Assembly (NCBI GenBank): GCA_018819515.1
Contig: JAHJPX010000005.1
Span: 33,114-97,113 of the forward strand
Reading direction: 5' to 3'
Origin: Gammaproteobacteria bacterium
GTDB taxonomy: Bacteria > Pseudomonadota > Gammaproteobacteria > Burkholderiales > Rhodocyclaceae
DNA: 64,000 nucleotides
Shown here: in pieces, positions 17,301 through 24,727 of the stretch
Position numbering within the stretch: position 1 is the stretch's first letter
Layout: each line of letters opens with the position of its first letter
Notes under the pieces: model-generated
Told to the model about the DNA's origin: nothing
The model's database searches: none
Seen by the model: only the letters and a program-made list of their open reading frames with translations
Program-made: the position numbers and the translations under genes

Positions 17301-19316
17301 CTGTCGGCAGATCTCGACCAGATTGGCAACAATGCCACCTACCTGATGGTAGATCTCCCGTTGAATCGCCCGCTTGACATTCAACGACAGGTCATTGATT
17401 TCTTCAAGGCGAGGTCCGTCAAATGCGCTGCGATCTTCTATGACGCTATACCGCACAAGCTCGCAACGCTCTATCCGCCGCACTTTTCAGATGCGCATAG
17501 GGCGTATATGGACCTTCTCGACAAAATGGATCTGATCGTGCCGATTTCGGTTACCAGCGCCAACGACTTGCGAGCTTTCCTTGACACAAGCCATTGCCGT
17601 GCACTCTCACTAGAGGAGCGGATCAAGACCGTGGATCTTCCATCCGCATTTTCAGAGAATGCGCGGACTATCGATCGCAAGCCAACGTTAGCGGACGACT
17701 GCTGCCGAATTCTGGTTGTCGGCACTGTCGAACCGCGCAAAAACCATACAACACTCATAAAAGCCTTCTTCGAGGCAGAGAAGAAGTCCAATCGAAAACT
17801 GAAGCTCACGTTGGTCGGTGGAGACGAGTCATTTGATAACGAACTGCCGCACGTGGTTCGCGGGCTAATCGGTGAAGCCACGAACATTGACTGGGTTAAG
17901 AAAGCCTCGGACGACATTCTCCGACAGCAATACGAGCAGGCTGACTTTACGGTCTTTCCTTCCTATGAGGAGGGTTTTGGCCTGCCGATTGTTGAGAGTC
18001 TATGGTTTGGCGTTCCCTGCATCTGCGCTGGATACAGCCAGATGGCAGAGTTGGCATCGCATGGCGGTTGCGTGCCAGTCGATGTGCTAAGTGTCGAGGA
18101 ACTGAGCAATGCCATTGCAGACCTGGCCAATACTCCGGCGCAGATGGAACGGTTGAAGGCCGAAATCAGAAATCGTTATTTCAAGACTTGGGAGGATTAC
18201 GCAGCGGAGGTTTCCTCTTCCATCAGGTCGATTTGTCAGAACCCGGATATGCCAGTTATAGCGGTGGAGAAGGAAACGCCATACAACCTTCCCTGCCAGC
18301 CGATACTGTCGGTCTGTATTACCACCTACAATCGAGCCGGTTGGCTCGACATTAATCTTCGAAATTTGATGAAGATATCCGTGTCGCTCCGCGACCGGAT
18401 CGAGATCGTTGTTTGTGACAACTGTTCGTCTGACGAGACACCTCAGATTGTCGAAGGCTATCTCGAGGAAGATGGATTCGCCTATATCCGCAATAGTGGA
18501 AACATTGGGATGTTAGGAAACCTGCCTCAGACTGTTAGCAGTGCGAGAGGCGATTACATCTGGCTGATTGGCGACGATGATCTGATCCACGAGGGTGCCC
18601 TAAAGAAAATTCTCCATATCGTTCAGTATGAGCAACCAGACCTCATCAACGTAAACTATTCCTATTCGGCTGATCCAAGTCCTCCTAGGCCGGAAACGCT
18701 GAGCGAATACCTATCGAAGGCGACAAAAATCTGTGACGGCAATAAATCTGGCCCCAATACGGTTAAATACATCTCCGCCTTCAATGAGAACTTTTACACG
18801 GCGATCTACACTTTCGTTGTCAAGAGGAAGCATGCGCAGAGGATATTCACGCAGGATACAAGTGGCGCGCCTTTTTCGAGTCTGCAGACCTGTGTTCCAT
18901 CCTCAAAATATATTCTGTCCCATCTAATGGAATTGCCTGGCTATTGGGTCGACGAGCCGCTGATCACGATCAACATGCATGTTTCCTGGGGAAAGTACGC
19001 ACCACTATGGATCCTCGAGAGGGTTCCCGAGGTTTACGACCTCGCCGAGTTGAACGGAGTTGCAAAAGATCAAGCTGACCGCTGGCGGCGCCACACGTTG
19101 GAAATGGCCCTGACATACTTCAAAATCCTGTTTGAGTCTGAATCTGATGTCGCAAACGATTCTTTCGATATCATCCGCTTCATACGGCGTTTCCGGCATC
19201 TGCGCGAGTTTCAGGGCAACGCCGCTCAGTTTGAAACCGTTTACGCGAACGCTTTGGAGAACAATCATCCTTTAGCGAAAGTGTCCCTCGATACCGTGAG
19301 GGCGGCAATGCGATGA
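14340..19316 (+). CDS. Giant multi-domain glycosyltransferase (terminator-like domain, coiled coil, two GT4, one GT2)
   Basis: A 1,658-residue protein; start ATG 14340 overlaps the previous stop. Domains in order: residues 1-330, KpsC/KpsS-like, with YYRPHPN and ISSSVIAEAPWFG; about 330-415, a coiled coil including eight AEAKAQQ heptads (356-411); SSRSWRVTAPLR (about 420), common after coiled coils in such enzymes; about 520-900, a GT4 domain (TGIQRV, GTIDERKNQITLIKAFN, EEGYGLPIIESLW); about 915-1290, a second, clearly related GT4 domain (TGIQRVNRQLA, GTVEPRKNHTTLIKAF, EEGFGLPIVESLWFG); about 1320-1658, GT2 (LSVCITTYNRAG, VVCDNCSSDET, IGDDDLIHEG). The paired GT4 domains look like an internal duplication. 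Probably a membrane-associated polymerase building the O-polysaccharide; exact linkages cannot be read from sequence. Confidence 0.85.
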   Translation: MKRKVHFIGDVSRAGQAGNIRKLYWLFSPVFKQMDVECLLHISQVNESTDLQENIGAWKASLDGSGVSPLKDLDLEDVAVIAFEAAPRDLDYLTERNVSWVNLAIHPLRFLDDLYFEVTTSFDFDVQPLAASSEWIALCANAIRMKSAGGISEKHESSLLILGQTPIDKSVWFDGTFKGLNDYVEQIDQLAKDHARVYYRPHPNLTNPVLDEEICCRYGATVVADRDIYGLLCSGNFATVCAISSSVIAEAPWFGLCGELLETRAKRFGPPISYSRLLNAHGFWSSGLLEGECGSDTWAIVDAVPANFLRNAFEYWGYVTPEREMREKVRELESKMDARDFIARIEAEGRVAAAEAEAKAQQAEAKAQQAEAKAQQAEAKAQQAEAKAQQAEAKAQQAEAKAQQAEAKAQQAEAHSNEILSSRSWRVTAPLRHITYQLQRLLSRFRRVAKSIVVRSILLMQPIVLHNNTLRQSALFFLNKFPRLKHRVRSALFRRATSVVEQSLRPVEAVATEYFLPEDERAVLFYVEHTATFDRITGIQRVCHKLSAMLESGGEVLILVKLDHSTLNLIPLSSDERRHFLTMSGRRLEDQKYRLDDPAVFQRFMGSLRSQPRHPWLIIPEIPYHTTHATPPTSRLIKLARDFGLRVGVVFYDVIPFLTKDAAENAGKHANYMSTVALADVIWPISFYSSSLMVDYYRRYEKLNEAEMPIISVATLAGEMDTPREIGRNPNIGQNIVCVGTIDERKNQITLIKAFNRYCEEHREAHWTLNLVGMVRNNYKQIIEKEAAGNPRIKFNYNARDEDIRRFYMNCDFTVFPSLEEGYGLPIIESLWNIRPCICANFGSMAELSVDGGCVTVDTSSADALHSAITDLIEDQDLYQQKVKEIIRRPVKTWYEYAREIASDMDRLQFGRRYDGLIYYWIDATLAANGNTGIQRVNRQLAKQLIQQGHKVVPLKWDEQRRCVVFATDEDLDYMALWNGPAQDGWHLSADLDQIGNNATYLMVDLPLNRPLDIQRQVIDFFKARSVKCAAIFYDAIPHKLATLYPPHFSDAHRAYMDLLDKMDLIVPISVTSANDLRAFLDTSHCRALSLEERIKTVDLPSAFSENARTIDRKPTLADDCCRILVVGTVEPRKNHTTLIKAFFEAEKKSNRKLKLTLVGGDESFDNELPHVVRGLIGEATNIDWVKKASDDILRQQYEQADFTVFPSYEEGFGLPIVESLWFGVPCICAGYSQMAELASHGGCVPVDVLSVEELSNAIADLANTPAQMERLKAEIRNRYFKTWEDYAAEVSSSIRSICQNPDMPVIAVEKETPYNLPCQPILSVCITTYNRAGWLDINLRNLMKISVSLRDRIEIVVCDNCSSDETPQIVEGYLEEDGFAYIRNSGNIGMLGNLPQTVSSARGDYIWLIGDDDLIHEGALKKILHIVQYEQPDLINVNYSYSADPSPPRPETLSEYLSKATKICDGNKSGPNTVKYISAFNENFYTAIYTFVVKRKHAQRIFTQDTSGAPFSSLQTCVPSSKYILSHLMELPGYWVDEPLITINMHVSWGKYAPLWILERVPEVYDLAELNGVAKDQADRWRRHTLEMALTYFKILFESESDVANDSFDIIRFIRRFRHLREFQGNAAQFETVYANALENNHPLAKVSLDTVRAAMR
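15405..15572 (+). repeat. Tandem repeat, eight 21-bp units encoding heptads AEAKAQQ
   Basis: Eight consecutive 21-bp units (GCCGAAGCCAAAGCC then CAGCAG); units 3 and 4 differ only by a C-to-T in the third codon. A ninth partial unit follows to about 15581. Each unit adds one heptad with Ala at both core positions, so copy-number change would lengthen the coiled coil without breaking the frame. Confidence 0.97.
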
Positions 19317-20245
19317 GTATAACTAGTAAGCACAAGAACGCATTGCTATCCATCGCCATCCCAGTCTACAACTTTGGTAAATTCTTGCCCCAAACGCTAA
19401 ACAGTATCCTTGACCAAGCTGCGGACTACAACGTCGAAGTACTCATTTTCGATGGTGGGTCAACCGATAACACGCGCCTTCTCGTCGACGACTACTGCAG
19501 ACGCTTTAATAATTTTCGGTATGTCCGTGAGATCGAGAAGGGTGGGATTGATGCAGACTTGGCGCGCTCCGTTGAACTGGTCGATACGAAGTATTGCTGG
19601 CTCTTTTCGGGCGACGACTTGATGCGGCGAGGGGCCATCGGGGGGGTGCTTAAGGCTCTTCAGGAGTGGCAACCCGACCTGCTGCTATGCCGGCACAACG
19701 AGTGCCAATTCGACATGACAGTGCTGAAAGATTGGCCGGTGCTCTCTATCGCGGCAGACAGGCTTTTCAATCTCCACGAGAAGCATGACCGGCTTGCATA
19801 TCTCGAAGCAGCCCTCTCGTCTGAGGCGTATTTTTCCTTCATGGGAGGTCTCGTCGTCAATCGGTTTACTTGGTTCAAGGGGAAGCTAGAGCCCGTGTTC
19901 AATGGCAGCAACTGGGCCCACGTCGGTCGGTTGTGGAAGCTGACAGATGCACCATTTAGATTGGGCTATATTTATGAAGCATTGCTTGACCGGCGCGGCG
20001 GCAACGATAGCTTCTCGAGTGGTGGCATGCTCTCACGGTTAGATATCCAGATAAACGGACTTCTCGGAATTATTGAGGCGCTATATGGAGAAAATTCGAT
20101 CGAATTTCAGCACTTGAAGCGCGTTGTTCTAAGTGAAGTTGAGCCGCATTGGAGCAATGCTGTACGTCAAGACTTGATCGATACTTGTGCAGGCAAAGAC
20201 CAATTCGAAAAGCTTGAACGCATGCTTGCACGAATCAATTGTTAA
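19313..20245 (+). CDS. Family 2 glycosyltransferase
   Basis: A 310-residue GT2 enzyme with the nucleotide-binding start LSIAIPVYNFGKFLPQTLNSIL, then EVLIFDGGSTDNT and the metal-binding acidic motif LFSGDDLMRRGAI. The rest resembles the abequosyltransferase/RfbV-like branch, but the donor cannot be fixed. ATGA overlap with the preceding gene shows it is co-translated. Codon use is AT-richer than in the flanking house-keeping genes. Confidence 0.85.
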   Translation: MSITSKHKNALLSIAIPVYNFGKFLPQTLNSILDQAADYNVEVLIFDGGSTDNTRLLVDDYCRRFNNFRYVREIEKGGIDADLARSVELVDTKYCWLFSGDDLMRRGAIGGVLKALQEWQPDLLLCRHNECQFDMTVLKDWPVLSIAADRLFNLHEKHDRLAYLEAALSSEAYFSFMGGLVVNRFTWFKGKLEPVFNGSNWAHVGRLWKLTDAPFRLGYIYEALLDRRGGNDSFSSGGMLSRLDIQINGLLGIIEALYGENSIEFQHLKRVVLSEVEPHWSNAVRQDLIDTCAGKDQFEKLERMLARINC

Positions 20246-20249
20246 GGGC

Positions 20250-20345
20250 TTCTCAAAAGCCGGTGGGATGTACGGCGACAATTCCGGAAATCGTTCCAGT
20301 CTCAACCAATCATTCCTCGACGTCCTCGCTCGCATTATGCAAATT
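20250..20345 (+). pseudogene. Remnant of a second copy of the adjacent methyltransferase gene
   Basis: In one frame this stretch reads AGGMYGDNSGNRSSLNQSFL and then DVLARIM. This matches the motif GEMYGENYGYRSGLNQSMVDHL of the intact methyltransferase that starts 28 bp further on. No start, SAM motif or other domain accompanies it. It is best explained as a scar left when a homologous methyltransferase gene was deleted or exchanged by recombination. Confidence 0.7.
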
Positions 20346-20372
20346 TCAACTCTTTCCTATATGGAGTAGTCA

Positions 20373-21611
20373 ATGAGGCCATACAACAAGTTAGAACGCT
20401 GCCGAATCAGTGGGAGCGAGAATCTGGTTTCGGTCCTGAGCTTAGGTAATCAGGCGCTAACCGGCGTATTCCCTGCGAGCGCGGACACTGCAGTGACTGC
20501 TGGCCCGCTGGAACTGGTGTGGTGTCCAGATAGTGGCCTGCTCCAGCTCAATCATTCTTATGATGCCGGCGAAATGTATGGCGAGAACTACGGTTATCGC
20601 TCGGGACTCAATCAGTCGATGGTCGATCACCTGACTCACAAAGTTCGCTACCTAGAGCGGCTGGCTATGCCCGAGGCAGGCGATACGGTACTGGATATCG
20701 GCAGCAATGACTGCACGACGCTGAAGGCATATTCGACGAGTGGTCTCAAACGAATAGGTATTGATCCTACTGGACGCAAGTTTGCTTCCTTCTACCCTGC
20801 AGACGTCAGTTTGGTGCCGGACTTTTTCAGCGCCTCGGCTTATCACTCGGTGGCCAACGAGAAATGCAAGATCGTGACTTCGATTGCCATGTTCTATGAC
20901 CTGGATGATCCCATCGCTTTTGCGCGGCAAATCGATATGGTTCTCGCCGATGATGGCATCTGGCATTTCGAACAGAGTTATATGCCCTCGATGCTGCGCC
21001 TGAATTCGTACGACACCATCTGCCACGAGCATCTGGAGTATTACTCGCTTGGTGTCGTGCAGAAGATACTCGAAGCGGCAGATCTCAAGCTGGTTGATGT
21101 AGTGATGAATAACGTGAACGGTGGCAGTTTCGCTGTCACCGCTACCAAGCGTTCCAACACCAGCATCAAACAGAATCATGCCGTGATCGATTGGATGCTC
21201 GAGCAGGAGGATCGCATGGGGTTGATGACGCCCCGCCCCTACAGAGATTTCGAGGAACGAGTCTTTCGTCACCGCGATGATCTTCGGCGATTGATATGCT
21301 CGCTCGTCGCGGACGGAAAAAAGGTTTACGGCTATGGTGCGTCGACCAAGGGGAATGTCGTGTTGCAGTTCTGCGGACTTACCGTCAACGAGATTCCGGC
21401 CATTGCGGAGGTCAATGAAGAAAAGTTCGGGCGGGTCACTCCCGGTACGCATATTCCGATCATTTCCGAAAAAGAAGCTCGTGCGGCAAATCCGGACTAC
21501 TTTTTCGTACTTCCCTGGCATTTCAAGGAAGGCATCCTTCGTCGAGAGAAGGAGTTCATGGCTGACGGTGGTAGATTTATTTTTCCATTTCCGGAAATCG
21601 AGATCGTCTAA
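20373..21611 (+). CDS. NDP-sugar C-methyltransferase-like SAM-dependent methyltransferase
   Basis: 412 residues with the three-part layout of the TylCIII/NovU-like family: an N-terminal segment normally binding zinc, a Rossmann SAM domain (TVLDIGSNDCTTLKAY, IGIDPTG) and a C-terminal second Rossmann-like domain (KKVYGYGASTKGNVVLQFCG). The catalytic-loop motif ICHEHLEYYSL is intact. The zinc site looks degraded: the usual CxxC pairs read CRIS and CPDS, leaving two of four cysteines. Probably methylates a nucleotide-activated sugar or a chain residue. Preceded by a remnant of a homologous gene. Confidence 0.82.
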   Translation: MRPYNKLERCRISGSENLVSVLSLGNQALTGVFPASADTAVTAGPLELVWCPDSGLLQLNHSYDAGEMYGENYGYRSGLNQSMVDHLTHKVRYLERLAMPEAGDTVLDIGSNDCTTLKAYSTSGLKRIGIDPTGRKFASFYPADVSLVPDFFSASAYHSVANEKCKIVTSIAMFYDLDDPIAFARQIDMVLADDGIWHFEQSYMPSMLRLNSYDTICHEHLEYYSLGVVQKILEAADLKLVDVVMNNVNGGSFAVTATKRSNTSIKQNHAVIDWMLEQEDRMGLMTPRPYRDFEERVFRHRDDLRRLICSLVADGKKVYGYGASTKGNVVLQFCGLTVNEIPAIAEVNEEKFGRVTPGTHIPIISEKEARAANPDYFFVLPWHFKEGILRREKEFMADGGRFIFPFPEIEIV

Positions 21612-21632
21612 ATACCCAGCATTTTTCGATAC

Positions 21633-22673
21633 ATGACAAACAAAACAACCATCATTACAGGCATTACTGGGCAGGATGGCGCATATCTGGCGCAACTTCT
21701 CCTTGAGAAGGGCTACACGGTTTATGGCACCTACCGGCGCACGGCATCCACCAATTTCTGGCGGGTTGAGGAGTTGGACATCAAGATTCACCCCAATTTA
21801 CACCTCGTCGAGTATGACCTGACGGACTTGGGGTCTTCGATTCGGCTGCTGGAGAAGACCGGGCCGGCGGAAATCTATAATCTGGCGGCGCAAAGTTTTG
21901 TTGCTGTGTCGTTCGATCAGCCGATGACGACTGCGCAGATAACCGGCCTGGGGCCACTGAATTTGCTGGAGGCGATTCGTCTCGTCAATCCGAAGATTCG
22001 TTTTTACCAGGCTAGCACATCCGAGATGTTCGGAAAGGTGCAGACGATCCCGCAGACGGAGGAAACCCCCTTCTATCCTCGCAGCCCGTACGGTGTTGCC
22101 AAGCTATACGCCCATTGGATGACGATTAACTACCGCGAGAGTTACGACATCTTTGGCGCTAGCGGCATCTTGTTCAATCACGAGTCGCCGCTTCGTGGAC
22201 TGGAATTTGTAACGCGCAAGATTACCGATGCTTTCGCCAGAATCAAATTAGGCAGGCAGGATGTTCTGGAACTGGGAAATCTTGATGCCAAGCGCGACTG
22301 GGGCTATGCCAAGGACTACGTGGAAGGAATGTGGCGCATGCTTCAGGCTGAGCGGCCAGATACTTACGTGTTGGCTACCAACCGAACCGAGACTGTACGC
22401 GATTTCGTGGCAATGGCTGGTAAGGCCGCTGGTTTCGATCTTGAGTTCCGTGCAAGCGGGGAGGACGAAATCGGCATCGATCGCGGGACAGGCAGGATGC
22501 TCGTCAAGGTTAATCCCAAGTTTTTCCGTCCGGCAGAGGTGGAGTTGCTGATCGGCAACCCCGAAAAGGCCAAACGAGAACTGGACTGGGAGCCAAAAAC
22601 CAGTCTGGAGGAACTCTGCCAAATGATGGTCGATGCAGATCTGCGGCGGGTCGAACGGGGTGTTTCGTTCTGA
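21633..22673 (+). CDS. gmd: GDP-mannose 4,6-dehydratase
   Basis: Converts GDP-D-mannose to GDP-4-keto-6-deoxy-D-mannose. The 346-residue SDR enzyme has the NADP-binding ITGITGQDGAYLAQLLLEKG, the substrate motif YNLAAQSFVAVSFDQP, catalytic residues in ASTSEMFG and YGVAKLYAHW, and NHESPLRG and WGYAKDYVEGMW typical of GMD. Its substrate comes from ManC and its product goes to the next gene. Confidence 0.95.
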   Translation: MTNKTTIITGITGQDGAYLAQLLLEKGYTVYGTYRRTASTNFWRVEELDIKIHPNLHLVEYDLTDLGSSIRLLEKTGPAEIYNLAAQSFVAVSFDQPMTTAQITGLGPLNLLEAIRLVNPKIRFYQASTSEMFGKVQTIPQTEETPFYPRSPYGVAKLYAHWMTINYRESYDIFGASGILFNHESPLRGLEFVTRKITDAFARIKLGRQDVLELGNLDAKRDWGYAKDYVEGMWRMLQAERPDTYVLATNRTETVRDFVAMAGKAAGFDLEFRASGEDEIGIDRGTGRMLVKVNPKFFRPAEVELLIGNPEKAKRELDWEPKTSLEELCQMMVDADLRRVERGVSF

Positions 22674-22674
22674 G

Positions 22675-23574
22675 ATGACGCGAGCACGTCGAGCGCTGAT
22701 AACCGGGATCGACGGCTTCACTGGCCGCTACCTCAAGGTCGAGTTGGAAAGCACCGGATGGGAGGTGTTCGGGATCGGTATGTCGGAGCGCTTCGACGGA
22801 GGAAACTATCATCAAATTGATCTGGCCGACGTCGAGTCGTTACGCAGATTGGTTGCGGAGGTGCAACCAGATGCCGTGGCGCACTTGGCGGGCATCGCGT
22901 TTGTTGGGCATGGTGATGCAAACGCCATTTATCGCGTCAATTTGATTGGAAGCCGGAATCTACTCGAAGTTCTGGCCGGTGCGGACAAAGTACCCGAGGC
23001 CGTCCTGCTGGCCAGTAGTGCGAATGTCTATGGTGACGCTGCCGAGGGAGTATTGAACGAAGATGCACCACTGAACCCGGCGAACGACTATGCAGTCAGT
23101 AAACTGGCGATGGAGTACGCGGCTAGTTTATGGATGAGCAGGCTACCGATAGTGATTGTCCGGCCGTTCAACTACACCGGAGTAGGGCAGGGCGAGCAAT
23201 TCCTGCTGCCAAAGATCGTGGCGCACTTTACGCGTCGGGCAAACGTGATCGAACTGGGAAATCTGGATGTTTGGCGTGACTTTTCGGATGTGCGCTCGGT
23301 GGCGAATGCCTATCGGCGGCTCTTGGAGCACTGCCCGGCCGGCGAAACATTGAACGTTTGTTCCGGCATGACGCGTTCGCTTCGCGAAGTGATGTCGATG
23401 GCTGGATCGATTACCGGACATTCCATGCGGGTGGAAGTTAATCCAGCTTTCGTTCGGAGAAATGAGGTGAGGAGCCTGTGCGGCGACCCGGCGAAGTTGC
23501 GGCGGTTGATTGGCGCATGGGATACGCCGCCACTGGAGGAGACGCTACGCTGGATGTTGGGCGCAACGGAATGA
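22675..23574 (+). CDS. rmd: GDP-6-deoxy-D-mannose reductase
   Basis: Reduces the Gmd product to GDP-D-rhamnose. The start ATG lies 1 bp after the gmd stop, giving 299 residues. It has ITGIDGFTGRYLKVELE (cofactor binding), SSANVYGDA, YAVSKLAMEYAA (catalytic Tyr/Lys) and IVRPFNYTGVGQ. Adjacent to gmd it is better read as Rmd than as a fucose synthase, but sequence alone does not prove stereochemistry. Its stop overlaps the next glycosyltransferase start (ATGA). Confidence 0.88.
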   Translation: MTRARRALITGIDGFTGRYLKVELESTGWEVFGIGMSERFDGGNYHQIDLADVESLRRLVAEVQPDAVAHLAGIAFVGHGDANAIYRVNLIGSRNLLEVLAGADKVPEAVLLASSANVYGDAAEGVLNEDAPLNPANDYAVSKLAMEYAASLWMSRLPIVIVRPFNYTGVGQGEQFLLPKIVAHFTRRANVIELGNLDVWRDFSDVRSVANAYRRLLEHCPAGETLNVCSGMTRSLREVMSMAGSITGHSMRVEVNPAFVRRNEVRSLCGDPAKLRRLIGAWDTPPLEETLRWMLGATE

Positions 23575-24716
23575 TCCGCGTCGGGTTCGGCGTTACCGTT
23601 CTGGATCGCAGCCTCAAAACCGGGGGAGGGGTCGACGGAATCGGAAGTTACACCAGCGAACTGCAAAGGGCACTCACCCGAGGGGTGGGAATCGACTTGA
23701 CCCGCATCTCTTTTGCCCGTGCTTTGACCCGGACTGGCGAGACGTCTGGCGCGGAAAGCAGTTCGGTACGATTCGGTATTTCTGCGCTCGTTTCCGCTAC
23801 AACCGGTTTGTCATTTCCGGAAGCGCGTTGGCTTCGCGGAAAGATCGACATCATGCATGCCACCGATCACTTGATTCCAAAACTTGGCAATCTGCCAGTG
23901 GTGGCGACGCTAATGGACGCAATTCCGTTGTCTCATCCACAGTGGGTTTCTCGAAGTCCGTTGGGGCGTCTGAAAAGCGCTCTTTGGCGGCGTTCTGCCA
24001 AATGGGCTAATCGGATCATCACGATTTCCGGGTTCTCTAAGGATCAAATCGTACGGCACTTCCGTTTGCCGCCAGACGCTATTTCCATTATTCCGCTGGG
24101 GGTAGGCAAGCATTGGTTCGATTCCGTACCATCGGAAACGTTGCTGGATACGAAAAAGCGACTTGAGTTGCCGGATCGTTTTTTCTTGTTTGTCGGAACG
24201 ATTCAGCCAAGAAAAAATTTGCGCCGGGTCATCGATGCATATCTGGGGTTGCCGCCCGGAATCAGGAACGAAGTTCCCTTGATCATCGTCGGCCGTCGCG
24301 GCTGGAATGACGGAGATACCGTCGATGCGCTGGTAGGTGGCGCTCACGGGCCTTCGGTGAGATGGTTCGGTCGTCTGGGTGACGACGATCTACGGGCGAT
24401 TGTGAAGCAGGCGTCGGTCTTGGTATTTCCGTCTCTGTGCGAAGGTTTCGGATTGCCGGTGCTGGAGGCGTTTGCTGCTGGTATTCCGGTGATAACGTCC
24501 AACATCACTGCATTGCCAGAGGTGGCGGGAGATGCGGCCCTGCTGGTTGATCCATATGACATTTCGGCCATTTCGGACGCAATGATGGAATTGATCGAGA
24601 ACGAGGAAATGGCGCGGGCATTGTGTGAGAAAGGAAGGCGCCGAGCTGAAGGGTACTCCTGGGAGAGGACTGCAGCGATGACGGTCGATGTCTACCGTCA
24701 GGTTCTTGGCATCTGA
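23571..24716 (+). CDS. Family 4 glycosyltransferase, probable D-rhamnosyl- or mannosyltransferase
   Basis: A retaining GT-B enzyme of 381 residues. It has the N-domain feature GVDGIGSYTSELQRAL, the donor-site motifs FVGTIQPRKNLRRVIDAY and CEGFGLPVLEAFAAGIPVIT, and ITALPEVAGDAALLVDPYD. It directly follows rmd with a 4-bp overlap, so it likely uses GDP-D-rhamnose, as do WbpX/Y/Z in the A-band system; this is inferred from position. Confidence 0.88.
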   Translation: MIRVGFGVTVLDRSLKTGGGVDGIGSYTSELQRALTRGVGIDLTRISFARALTRTGETSGAESSSVRFGISALVSATTGLSFPEARWLRGKIDIMHATDHLIPKLGNLPVVATLMDAIPLSHPQWVSRSPLGRLKSALWRRSAKWANRIITISGFSKDQIVRHFRLPPDAISIIPLGVGKHWFDSVPSETLLDTKKRLELPDRFFLFVGTIQPRKNLRRVIDAYLGLPPGIRNEVPLIIVGRRGWNDGDTVDALVGGAHGPSVRWFGRLGDDDLRAIVKQASVLVFPSLCEGFGLPVLEAFAAGIPVITSNITALPEVAGDAALLVDPYDISAISDAMMELIENEEMARALCEKGRRRAEGYSWERTAAMTVDVYRQVLGI

Positions 24717-24727
24717 GAATCGATCCC

